In this document: positions 9,005-16,929 of the stretch, piece after piece
How positions within the stretch are numbered: position 1 is the first letter of the stretch
How the letters are laid out: each line of letters starts with the position of its first letter
Position numbers and translations under genes: made by a program
The notes under the pieces: model-generated
Told to the model about the DNA's origin: nothing
The model's database searches: none
What the model saw: the letters and a program-made list of their open reading frames with translations, nothing else
NCBI RefSeq assembly: GCF_022049065.2
Contig: NZ_CP095743.1
Coordinates: 2,371,001 to 2,435,000 of the forward strand
Direction: 5' to 3'
Length of the DNA: 64,000 bases
Source: Niallia sp. Man26
GTDB lineage: Bacteria; Bacillota; Bacilli; Bacillales; Cytobacillaceae

Positions 9005-10113
9005 TTAGCACCAACCTTTTTAATAAGACCGCAGCATGTATAGCTCATTTGAGGATATGGAATGATTTCCACATTTCGTTCTTTTGCAAGCAAAACAATA
9101 TGGCGCACATATGGGCTACTTGGGTCTTTCATGAGAATTTTCCACGGAACTCTCCTTAAAAGCACCCTAGTCGTCTCTCCGACTCCTGGCTTTACGTAAT
9201 TAACTGTTTCAATTCCGAAAGATTCTTTCATTTCGAGGACTTCCTTCATTCCCTTGAAAGAAACTTCCTCTTCTTTTATAACATCCGAAATTGCCTGCTC
9301 CAATTTTTCTGTATCAATATGATGAAACTCAGAAGTGATTTCTTCCAAATACTTCTCTGAGACGTCATATTCTGTTAGTTCTTCGTAAAATTTTGCACCA
9401 TGGAAATCTGACTCACCTATATAGGCATCATTCAGCACGGTTCTGCTGATAAGACCAGAGACTGTTGAATTTAAACATGCGCTTGGAATTAGAAAGTCCT
9501 CTCTTGTTCCATATAAATTTGTGCAATGCCCAGGGTCTGCCACTACAGCGAGTGCATCATCAAGCTCATATCCGTTGCTGTCTTTGAATTCAGCTAGAGA
9601 TTTAGTTAATTCGATGGAAATGGCTCCTTTGCCTGTCCAGCCATCGATAAATTGAATATTGCCCTCAGGATGTGTTTTTAGGATGTACAGAAGAGCATTT
9701 TCGTCAATCCCTCTGTCTCTGATGATGGAAATGCTATAATGCGGGAAGCTCATGCTGTATTTCTGCTCTAAGTAACGTTTAATCAATATACCGATCGGTG
9801 TTCCTGCCCTAGCTAAAGAGACAAGCACCGTATTATTGCCCTTTTTTCTGTAAATCTGCTCAGCAACAACAGCAGTGCAAAAGGCAACCTTCTCCTTATA
9901 TTCATCCAGAGTTTCCCAAAAAACTTGGAGATATTTTTCTGGAGGATTATATTCCTTCGGCAGCGTTTCACTGTAATGCTGTCCACCCTGAATGCGGCGC
10001 TCCCGCTCCTCTGTATCGCCTTCTAAATTTAAGCTGCTTAAATCCTTTAACAGAAAAACAACATCTTCCTCTTTATAAGAGCCAAACTTTTTTAGATCGG
10101 TCTTTTCCATCAT
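9001..10113 (-). CDS. StiP family protein: PRTase-like domain plus Pelota-like RNA-binding domain
   Basis: A 370-residue two-domain protein. The N-terminal ~250 residues contain VSLARAGTPIG and FIDGWTGKGAI, which resemble phosphoribosyltransferase PRPP loops, and match the StiP family (named cysteine protease StiP in some databases and PRTase in others; I see no clear protease signature). The last ~80 residues resemble the Pelota/L7Ae RNA-binding fold. The ATG at 10113 is chosen because GGGAGG lies 8 nt upstream. It follows the TRSP-PRTase gene by 5 nt and overlaps the HAD gene by 4 nt. Confidence 0.82.
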   Translation of the reverse strand: MMEKTDLKKFGSYKEEDVVFLLKDLSSLNLEGDTEERERRIQGGQHYSETLPKEYNPPEKYLQVFWETLDEYKEKVAFCTAVVAEQIYRKKGNNTVLVSLARAGTPIGILIKRYLEQKYSMSFPHYSISIIRDRGIDENALLYILKTHPEGNIQFIDGWTGKGAISIELTKSLAEFKDSNGYELDDALAVVADPGHCTNLYGTREDFLIPSACLNSTVSGLISRTVLNDAYIGESDFHGAKFYEELTEYDVSEKYLEEITSEFHHIDTEKLEQAISDVIKEEEVSFKGMKEVLEMKESFGIETVNYVKPGVGETTRVLLRRVPWKILMKDPSSPYVRHIVLLAKERNVEIIPYPQMSYTCCGLIKKVGAK

Positions 10114-10118
10114 ATACA

Positions 10119-11474
10119 CTACCTCCCACTGCAATGCACCACATTTATTTTTTTTACTCCCGTTTCTTTAAGCTTTGCAAGCAAGAGCTGAAGCTTATCT
10201 TCTTCCACTTTTCTCTCAAAGAATATAAAAATATCATCGTATGCATAAGACGGAATATTGTATAAATAATGGTCTATATGCTCATCTTCAGGGTTTAGAA
10301 AATGGATGGCTGTTTTGGCTCCATAATGGTTTTCATTATGAGGATAAATCGGGCTTCTCGTGCTGGATTGGTAGGAAACACCCTGTCCCATTAGACTTGC
10401 AATTTTCATTGGAATATACATAAACTCGCCAGTTCCAATACAGAGTGTTTGGGTGCCAAGTCTCTTTTTAGCCAAGTAATCAGCTGCTTTATCCATCCAG
10501 TGATTTTCACTTGAAAGAAGTCCGAATCTTCCAGTATCCCCTAAGTAATAGCCAGGATTTTCCTTGCCTGCTAATGTTCGTGAGTAATAAGGAAGCTGGC
10601 TGTTTTTCGTAAAATCATCAAGCGAAATAAACTCCGTCTCCACATTATCCGTGATTAAAGGATTTGTTTCCTGTTGAATATCTTCGATTTGCAGCGCTCC
10701 TTCAAGACTGAATTCTCCCTTTAATAGACTCACAATGCGAATATTAATCTTGAGCTCCTGCTCTAACTGTTTTAGCTTTTGGTCATTTTCTTTGCTGCGC
10801 CAATCCAGAATGGAGACAATTGTATACTCTTTCCGCGGGAATTTCCCCTGAATATCCTTAATAATATTAATGGCAGTCTTTCCTGTCGTCAGTTCATCAT
10901 CAACAAGAATGACTTCGCGAGTATTATCAAGCATGGAAACATCTATATAGCAGCGATGAGACGTAGCATGGGAGTGCTCCTCCTCAAAAGAAATTATCGA
11001 TTCCATGCCTTCTACTAACTCCCGAGTCGTGTGAAAAAAGGACGCATGTTGAAATGCTTTATAGAAACTGTGGCCCAGTGCAGTTGCTGTTTCGGCAAAC
11101 CCGATAATAACAGGATCAGCCGTCTCCTTCCTGATGAAAGGGGCATCCTGAAAATTCGCAATGGAATGATGATAGCAGTCAAGCAATTCCTCTCTTTTTG
11201 CAGATAGACTATCTATCTTTAATTCTTCATATCTGGCAGCAAGCGCGAAACCCGTCCATAATCCAAGCTGTGGCTTAATCGGAATATGTTTTCCTAATAG
11301 CCTGCTGACAAACAAAAACGACCTTTTTTTATTGATTCTTGCCGCCATTTGAAATAGTTCTTCTGCATGCAGCTCAAATGGATTTTCCTTTATTTCAATA
11401 TGCATCTTTAAATCATTTAGAATTGGCAATAAAATTTTCTTGTTTGAGTAAGTCAATGTATGTAAATTCTTCAT
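10119..11474 (-). CDS. Phosphoribosyltransferase with TRSP domain, Ter module
   Basis: About 451 residues. The N-terminal half is a type-I phosphoribosyltransferase: the PRPP-binding loop is VILVDDELTTGKT near residue 190, preceded by GFAETATALGHSF near 125-137. The C-terminal half carries the TRSP signature, seen here as SSTRSPIYP around residue 365. The ATG at 11474 is preceded by GGGGTG, and the gene overlaps the 3' end of the CitE-like gene by about 60 nt, indicating coupling. Conserved Ter-cluster partners suggest it attaches a ribose-phosphate to an unknown base-like compound. Confidence 0.85.
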   Translation of the reverse strand: MKNLHTLTYSNKKILLPILNDLKMHIEIKENPFELHAEELFQMAARINKKRSFLFVSRLLGKHIPIKPQLGLWTGFALAARYEELKIDSLSAKREELLDCYHHSIANFQDAPFIRKETADPVIIGFAETATALGHSFYKAFQHASFFHTTRELVEGMESIISFEEEHSHATSHRCYIDVSMLDNTREVILVDDELTTGKTAINIIKDIQGKFPRKEYTIVSILDWRSKENDQKLKQLEQELKINIRIVSLLKGEFSLEGALQIEDIQQETNPLITDNVETEFISLDDFTKNSQLPYYSRTLAGKENPGYYLGDTGRFGLLSSENHWMDKAADYLAKKRLGTQTLCIGTGEFMYIPMKIASLMGQGVSYQSSTRSPIYPHNENHYGAKTAIHFLNPEDEHIDHYLYNIPSYAYDDIFIFFERKVEEDKLQLLLAKLKETGVKKINVVHCSGR

Positions 11475-12612
11475 GGAACACCCCATAAACTCTAGATTTT
11501 AGCATGATTTTCTGAGCCCAATAGAAATGGGGCTTTATTTCATTCATTTTATTGGAGAAGGAGCTTTTCATTACTCCAATCTCTCCATTACTGCTTGCAA
11601 TTATATTTGCCGCGTCCAAATATTCCTCATAGCTGACAACATTTAACGCTTGTACAGGCTTAATATGGGTTGGGTGAATGATTGTTTTTCCTGTCAGGCC
11701 ATTCGTAATGTCCATCAGTACTTCTCTAATCAAGCCATCCATATGCTTATCAATAAGCTGTGTTCTCATCTGCATGCCTGCCTTGCCGTATCTTTTTCTA
11801 AATGGCGTTTCCCGCAGCTGTGGTATCAGCATTCTCTCTTTGGAAGAAAAGTACTCCCAAACTGGTCCTGAAACAACATATGGACTGTCAGCGCGTAAAA
11901 ATACATTGATGATATCTGTGATGCAATCGCGGATAATGGCCACATCATACACCGTTGTATCACTGTTTCTCCGAATGCCATAAAGACCGCAAAAATCAGT
12001 CGCTCCAATGCGGACATTTAAAATAAGATGTTTATATGTATCAAGAACTTTTTTAATCGATAACAGTTCTTCGAGCCTAGTCTCTTTTTCTATTATTTTC
12101 TTCGTTTCTAGTATCGGCATTGCATACAGCAAAATCCCCTTCGTATTATAGGAATCCAATTCTTGTAAAATGATGCTGCCAATTTGGGCATCAAACTTAG
12201 GAATCACAATACCTGTCAGCAAATGCATACAATCTTTAAGAGCGTTCATCAGCCGTAAAAACTGGTCAACAGAGCGAATTCTAATAAAAATCATTGGCAT
12301 TTTGCTTTTCACTAATATTCCCTGCTCTATACTTGCCTTTATGTTAAGCAGCTCTTCTTTTAATTTCGCTTCTGCAAGCTCTACTTCATGATCACCGATA
12401 GAATCTTCTAAGCATATAACCATTGATGTTAAGCCGGGATGCTTGTTTATCAGAAGATCATGATAAATATTTGGTCTAGTTGCAGGCATATACAGGGTGG
12501 AGGCAAGGGCATAGGATAAAATCTCCTTATCAGAAGTTATCGACAATTCCTCAGGCTCCTTATAAAAAAGCTTTTCAACAAGCTGATTATTTAAATCGGA
12601 AAATAATTTCAT
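11413..12612 (-). CDS. HpcH/HpaI (CitE-like) TIM-barrel C-C bond lyase, Ter module
   Basis: A 399-residue protein of the citrate-lyase-beta/HpcH family, in the Ter-associated subgroup. Supporting motifs are PATRPN near residue 42, VICLEDSIGD near 65 (metal-binding Glu/Asp region), LNVRIGATDF near 200 and GKTIIHPTHI near 325. These enzymes cleave or form carbon-carbon bonds in acyl-CoA or keto-acid substrates. A GGAG site lies 8 nt from the ATG. It is the first gene of the four-gene module, separated from the upstream terC by a strong terminator; its own promoter is not clear (a TATAAT-like box lies at about 12.67 kb). Confidence 0.85.
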   Translation of the reverse strand: MKLFSDLNNQLVEKLFYKEPEELSITSDKEILSYALASTLYMPATRPNIYHDLLINKHPGLTSMVICLEDSIGDHEVELAEAKLKEELLNIKASIEQGILVKSKMPMIFIRIRSVDQFLRLMNALKDCMHLLTGIVIPKFDAQIGSIILQELDSYNTKGILLYAMPILETKKIIEKETRLEELLSIKKVLDTYKHLILNVRIGATDFCGLYGIRRNSDTTVYDVAIIRDCITDIINVFLRADSPYVVSGPVWEYFSSKERMLIPQLRETPFRKRYGKAGMQMRTQLIDKHMDGLIREVLMDITNGLTGKTIIHPTHIKPVQALNVVSYEEYLDAANIIASSNGEIGVMKSSFSNKMNEIKPHFYWAQKIMLKSRVYGVFHEEFTYIDLLKQENFIANSK

Positions 12613-12784
12613 TTCAGTAACTCCATTCCACTATAAAGCCTTTTGTGATTAGACTATTCTGATAATTATTATATAAAAAAAATTAGAAATTACCTTTTAT
12701 TTTAATATAATATCGGTTTTCTTGCATTAATATTTTCTTGTTATGGGTAAATTTGTAATAACATGAGGATTATGTCTTTAGATG

Positions 12785-12822
12785 GAAAAAAGAAGGGATG
12801 ACAACTTGTCATACCCCTTCTC
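12785..12822 (-). terminator. Terminator downstream of terC
   Basis: On the minus strand AGAAGGGGTATGACAA pairs with TTGTCATCCCTTCT and is followed by TTTTT. It separates the terD-terC unit from the biosynthetic module. Confidence 0.9.
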
Positions 12823-12835
12823 TCTCGTTACTTTA

Positions 12836-13615
12836 TTAAGCTTCGCCTTGCTCTGCTTTTTTCTTATTACGATTATGAACAACAAATGTTGCTGCGAAAG
12901 CGATAATTAATATGCCAAAGAATACAATATGGTGTACATGAACACCAAACACACCTAAGAACATCTTTACAGAAATAATTAAAATCAAAATATATGCTGT
13001 GCTTTCCAATTCTGGCACACGGTCAATCAATTTCAGGAATACACCTGCAACTCCGCGCATCATCAGAACGCCGAGCATACCGCCGACAAGCAGCACCCAT
13101 ACTTCGTTGCTGACACCGAAAGCGGCAAGAACGCTGTCTACTGAAAAGGCAATATCCATTAGCTCAACAGCGACAACTGTTCCCCAAAATGTACCGAACA
13201 AGCGGATTAACAAACCATTTTGGTTAATGCCATGCGATTCTTCTTCGTTTTCTGCTGCTTCCTTCTCTTTTCGTTTATCGATAAAGTACTTGATTGCTAA
13301 ATACGCCAAGTACGCTGCACCGAGTACCTTTACCCACCACAATTTAATTAGTAATACACCGACTCCAATTGCGATGAAGCGGAATATGTATGCTCCAAGC
13401 AAACCGTAGAAAAGAGCTTTTTTACGTTTTTCAGGCGGAAGATGCTTAACCATAACAGCAAGCACAAGTGCGTTATCAGCTGATAGCAGTCCTTCCAAAA
13501 TTATAAGTGTTCCAATATATCCCCAGCTCACTGGGTCTGACAGTACTCTTCCCCACGCTTCCCAATCAAAAAACATAGAATATGTTTCGATAAAGGATTG
13601 AATAATAGCATCCAT
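12836..13615 (-). CDS. yceF: TerC family membrane protein (YceF/MeeF-like)
   Basis: A 259-residue polytopic membrane protein with about seven helices. TerC hallmarks are LEGLLSADNALVLAVM near residue 40 and ELMDIAFSVDSVLAAF near 145, each placing acidic residues in the membrane for metal transport. In B. subtilis TerC proteins (YceF/MeeF, YkoY/MeeY) export Mn and help metalate secreted enzymes. The ATG at 13615 is preferred, with AGGAGG 11 nt upstream; the longer frame starts at a TTG without a site. It follows terD by about 110 nt and likely shares its ECF promoter. Confidence 0.92.
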   Translation of the reverse strand: MDAIIQSFIETYSMFFDWEAWGRVLSDPVSWGYIGTLIILEGLLSADNALVLAVMVKHLPPEKRKKALFYGLLGAYIFRFIAIGVGVLLIKLWWVKVLGAAYLAYLAIKYFIDKRKEKEAAENEEESHGINQNGLLIRLFGTFWGTVVAVELMDIAFSVDSVLAAFGVSNEVWVLLVGGMLGVLMMRGVAGVFLKLIDRVPELESTAYILILIISVKMFLGVFGVHVHHIVFFGILIIAFAATFVVHNRNKKKAEQGEA

Positions 13616-13724
13616 TCGTGTAAGTTCCTCCTCATTGATCGCTGTATCAGTTTTGTATTTTTTTATCTGCAATCAAATGGAAAGGCAATTGAAAAGGTTA
13701 TCCCCTCTAAAAGCAACTAACAGA

Positions 13725-14306
13725 TTAGCCGACTTGCAGTCCGAAATCTGTTGCTAATGCTGCCAAGCCGCCTTGGTAGCCGCTTCCGATTGCACTGAAT
13801 TTCCATTCGTTGTTATGGCGATAAAGTTCTCCGACAACAAGCGCTGTCTCAATAGAGAAATCTTCTCCTAAGTCATAGCGGATAAGCTCTTCATTATTTT
13901 GTTCATTCAGAATACGCGCATATGAGTTAGAAACTTGTCCGAAGTTTTGGTTTCGTGCGTCACCGTCATGAATTGTAATAGTAAAAGCAATCTTTTGAAC
14001 ACTTGCAGGCACTGCTTGAAGGTCAATAATAATTTGCTCATCATCACCGTCTCCTGCTCCAGTTCGGTTGTCACCAGAGTGAACGACAGATCCGTTTCCG
14101 CCAGATGTGTTGTTGTAGAATACAAAATCAGCTTCAGATGTTACTTTACCGTTGTCACCAAGCAAAAATACAGAAGTATCCAAGTCGAAGTCATTTCCGC
14201 CGTCATACTTGTTTACATCCCAGCCAAGTCCTACGATAACTTTCGTTAATCCTGGGTTTCCTTTTGTTAAGTCTACTTTTTGTCCTTTTGATAAACTGAT
14301 TGCCAT
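13725..14306 (-). CDS. TerD family protein
   Basis: A 193-residue TerD-family protein starting [10 protein letters not shown], close to the one at 3.6 kb. It contains DFDLDTS near residue 39 and [15 protein letters not shown] near 78-92, the calcium-binding acidic motifs. The ATG at 14306 is fixed by a GGAGG 8 nt upstream and by the ECF promoter, whose predicted start of transcription excludes the longer frame at 14330. It heads the terD-terC unit. Confidence 0.94.
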   Translation of the reverse strand: MAISLSKGQKVDLTKGNPGLTKVIVGLGWDVNKYDGGNDFDLDTSVFLLGDNGKVTSEADFVFYNNTSGGNGSVVHSGDNRTGAGDGDDEQIIIDLQAVPASVQKIAFTITIHDGDARNQNFGQVSNSYARILNEQNNEELIRYDLGEDFSIETALVVGELYRHNNEWKFSAIGSGYQGGLAALATDFGLQVG

Positions 14307-14340
14307 GATTAATTCCTCCATTTTTTTCATTTTTATTATC

Positions 14341-14366
14341 TACGTTTCAAATGCTTCAATAGTTTC
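14341..14366 (-). promoter_or_regulatory. ECF-sigma promoter upstream of terD-terC
   Basis: The minus strand shows GAAAC, 17 nt, CGTAGATA. Transcription would begin about 28 nt before the terD ATG. Core elements match SigW/SigM/SigX-type promoters; the base before GAAAC is C instead of T. Confidence 0.7.
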
Positions 14367-14395
14367 GCATTTTTATTATTTGTCGGGATTTTTTT

Positions 14396-14986
14396 TTAAC
14401 TCATCCATTTAGGCGGAGTATTTTTATCCCAGTAGATATTGCCTAGTGCATAATGATTTTGGAAATTATCCTGAAACGTGTGATAATGAAAATTGAACCA
14501 ATAGCCATCTTGCGGGGGGCGATCCCTTCTTACATGAAAGCGAATCACGTCTTGATTTTCTTTCACTATGTGGAAAATCCGCTCGCTCGTCCCAGGGCTC
14601 GGCATTTCTGTAACCGTAAGCTGGCTCAAATCTTCATCAGGGAAGCTTGAAGTCACATTGTTAATCGCTTTTTCAATATTCGGTAAAATCGCAATTCTGA
14701 ATTCATCCTCAATCACCGGTTTAATCTTGCTCCCGAATTTCGTATAGCTTTGCACTTCTGCTTCTTCCATCAGCTTGCCCACGACCTTATCCCTTTCCGA
14801 ACGCTCATCCAGAATCCCCGTATCAAGGGTTAATTCTTCTGAAGAGACTGGCAGCTTGCTTTCATCAGCAGGCTTTTTTTCATCACCATTGCTGGTATTG
14901 TAAAAAGCGGAAGGGGACGGAGTTACCAGTCCAAATGTTAAGATCGACACAAAGACAACAAGACTTTTTCGAATCCAATTAGGCAT
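14396..14986 (-). CDS. ypjP: YpjP family protein
   Basis: A 196-residue protein with an N-terminal signal or anchor (IRKSLVVFVSILTFGLV). The C-terminal half carries the conserved YpjP sequence, including FGSKIKPVIEDEFR, FHVRRDRPPQDGYWFNFHYH and an end of YWDKNTPPKWMS. The function is unknown; it is likely exported or membrane bound. The ATG at 14986 follows GAGGTG; the GTG at 14995 lies inside that site. In B. subtilis ypjP neighbours thyB, so the Ter block sits between two normally adjacent genes. Confidence 0.93.
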   Translation of the reverse strand: MPNWIRKSLVVFVSILTFGLVTPSPSAFYNTSNGDEKKPADESKLPVSSEELTLDTGILDERSERDKVVGKLMEEAEVQSYTKFGSKIKPVIEDEFRIAILPNIEKAINNVTSSFPDEDLSQLTVTEMPSPGTSERIFHIVKENQDVIRFHVRRDRPPQDGYWFNFHYHTFQDNFQNHYALGNIYWDKNTPPKWMS

Positions 14987-15163
14987 TGTAAACACCTCAC
15001 TTTCAAAAATCCTGTTAATCCTATGTAAAGCCAGTTTTTTTCTTTGTTTAATGGTGCTCTAATATATATACAGTACTATTCAAGTATATAATAAAGTACA
15101 ATTATTCAGCCACTATTTATACAGTATTATTTAAAAATTATAGCCTGTTATCCTTAATTTTTC

Positions 15164-15940
15164 CTATAATTCAATGATGCCATAGTGAAATTTGGCTGTT
15201 TTCCGCTGTATTCGCTGAAAACCAAAGGCTTCAAAGCGCGTGCTTTTATAATGGTCCTTCAGTACAACCCTTTCTTTGGCGACACGGCGTGCTTCTTCTA
15301 TCATCGTGGTTGTCCAGTCTTCATAAACAGCTAAATGCTTTAATGGTTTAATTCCATCTGAATCAATGCTTTCCTCAAACATTGGATCTAAATACACACA
15401 ATCGATACTGTTTGTCTCTTTTTTTCTCAGCTCATCAAGTGCATGTCCGCTCGTCACCTTCACCCTTCGCATAGCTTCATCCATTTGCTCATCATGGGAC
15501 TGCCAGACAGCAAGACCTTCTTTGACAATAAAGGCAATGACCGGACTTGCTTCCACTCCTTCAACTGCTCCTGATTTTCCGACTGCAAAGCTTGCGATAA
15601 TGCTGTCAGATGCTAAGCCGAGCGTACAGTCAAAAAGAGACTTTCCCTCTGTTAGATTGCAAGCATCAACGAAAGGATCATGCTCCTCCTTTTGCAGTCT
15701 TTTAATTCGGAACATTGCAGAGCTAGGATGAAAGAAAAAAGGCTCGCTCGCATTTGCTGCAAACAGTTCATATCTTTCCTTGCCCGCCACTAACACATCT
15801 TCTTGATACTTAGTGATCAGAGATTTGACTGTCCTTTTATTTCTGTCCACATAGCTGCACTGCAGCAAGGCTGCTGCCGTTTTCGCTTTGTCTATCATTT
15901 CTTGATTTGTTCTTCCTGCAGTTGTAACTATCATTTTCAT
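15164..15940 (-). CDS. ypiP: Class I SAM-dependent methyltransferase (YpiP)
   Basis: A 258-residue protein of the YpiP family. The SAM-binding motif I region is FDCTLGLASDS near residue 103, and motif IV is CVYLDPMFEES near 181, resembling the D/NPP catalytic segment of N-methyltransferases. RRVKVTSGHALDEL lies between. The substrate is unknown; DPMF-type motifs are seen in rRNA and DNA adenine or guanine methylases. AAAGGTGA directly precedes the first ATG, and Met3 is an alternative start. Confidence 0.87.
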   Translation of the reverse strand: MKMIVTTAGRTNQEMIDKAKTAAALLQCSYVDRNKRTVKSLITKYQEDVLVAGKERYELFAANASEPFFFHPSSAMFRIKRLQKEEHDPFVDACNLTEGKSLFDCTLGLASDSIIASFAVGKSGAVEGVEASPVIAFIVKEGLAVWQSHDEQMDEAMRRVKVTSGHALDELRKKETNSIDCVYLDPMFEESIDSDGIKPLKHLAVYEDWTTTMIEEARRVAKERVVLKDHYKSTRFEAFGFQRIQRKTAKFHYGIIEL

Positions 15941-15978
15941 TCACCTTTCTTAACACTTAAAAGGAATTGCCTTTATAA

Positions 15979-16010
15979 GAAAAAAAGAGGGGCTGCTAGT
16001 GTGCCCCTCT
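15979..16010 (-). terminator. Terminator of brxA
   Basis: AGAGGGGC/GCCCCTCT 8-bp stem with a 9-nt loop, followed on the minus strand by a T-run of seven. Confidence 0.88.
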
Positions 16011-16034
16011 TTGCTTGTTCTATTGCTTTTATTA

Positions 16035-16469
16035 TTAGCAGTTTTGTTCGAAAGCAGACATCAAATTTTCCATAATCGCTTCCATGGAGTTGCCTTCTAT
16101 ATCATAACGAGGGATAAAATGGACAACATGATTGTCTTTAATTAAAGCCATAGAAGGAGATGATGGCTCGATATCTCCAAAGAACTCCCTCATTCTTGCA
16201 GTCGCTTCTTTATCTTGACCTGCAAATACTGTAATAAGATTATCCGGTTTTTTCTTTGCTTGTAATACGGCCTGTGTTGCAGCAGGTCTTGCAAGACCTG
16301 CAGCACACCCACATACAGAATTAACAACAACCAGTGAAGTTCCTTTATTGCTGCTGATAAACTCCTCTACCTCTTCTTCTGTTGTTAATTCCTGAAAACC
16401 TGCGTGCACAAGCTCTGCTCGCATCGGCTTTACCATTTGTCTCATATATTCTTCATATGCCATCGACAT
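16035..16469 (-). CDS. brxA: Bacilliredoxin BrxA (YphP)
   Basis: A 144-residue thioredoxin-fold protein of the YphP/YqiW family with active site Cys53-Gly-Cys55 in NSVCGCAAGLARP. BrxA removes bacillithiol from S-bacillithiolated proteins after oxidative stress, with BrxB and YpdA. AAGGAGG precedes the ATG. Gene position after ypiP matches B. subtilis, except that ilvD is missing here. Confidence 0.95.
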   Translation of the reverse strand: MSMAYEEYMRQMVKPMRAELVHAGFQELTTEEEVEEFISSNKGTSLVVVNSVCGCAAGLARPAATQAVLQAKKKPDNLITVFAGQDKEATARMREFFGDIEPSSPSMALIKDNHVVHFIPRYDIEGNSMEAIMENLMSAFEQNC

Positions 16470-16548
16470 TACTATTTTCCTCCTTTATTTATGCATGTGC
16501 TATAAGCATACAATAATGAAATGCATACATGCAACGAAATGAATCTGA

Positions 16549-16833
16549 TTAGGCGTGTTTCTTTCTTTTTTCTTTTCCCACTCTTTTTACCTGTAAAAGA
16601 TGACATGTTCGGATAACTGGACGAATAAGAAGCAAGACACTTCCTGAGATATAAAGAACGGCACCTGTTATCTTCCAGCTCAACAGCATGTTGAAAATCG
16701 TTCCTAACAGGAATAACAGTCCAATCAGGATATCATTGATTGTATATATCGCCTGATATTTATCCTTTAAAATGATAGCTAAAGAACCGATAGAGATAAC
16801 ATGATTTTCTTCTTCTTCTGACTGTTTATTCAT
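16549..16833 (-). CDS. YrhK-like two-helix membrane protein
   Basis: A 94-residue protein with two hydrophobic helices at about 37-54 and 58-75, matching the small YrhK domain family. The start at 16833 is set by GAGGTG 9 nt upstream; the longer frame lacks a site. The N-terminus is acidic and the C-terminus strongly basic, suggesting a defined topology. Function unknown. A SigB-like sequence (GTTTAG-N14-GGAATA) lies just upstream but is a weak match. Confidence 0.72.
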   Translation of the reverse strand: MNKQSEEEENHVISIGSLAIILKDKYQAIYTINDILIGLLFLLGTIFNMLLSWKITGAVLYISGSVLLLIRPVIRTCHLLQVKRVGKEKRKKHA

Positions 16834-16929
16834 GTTTTTTAACACCTCGCTAAAAGAAATACTAGTGAATGTATTCCTTTTAACGGGGAGTCTAAACACA
16901 ATTAGTCCAACAAGAAATATTTTCTAAAG

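Noticed and set aside
12714..12748. GGTTTT...GGGTAA resembling a SigB promoter on the plus strand near the Ter block
   Set aside because: Spacing of 24 nt is too long and there is no plus-strand gene downstream.
13616..13724. Possible yybP-ykoY manganese riboswitch before terC
   Set aside because: The terD-terC gap is only ~110 nt and I see none of the conserved loop sequences.
16834..16890. SigB-like GTTTAG-N14-GGAATA before the YrhK-like gene
   Set aside because: The -10 differs from GGGTAT at two positions; kept only as a remark.
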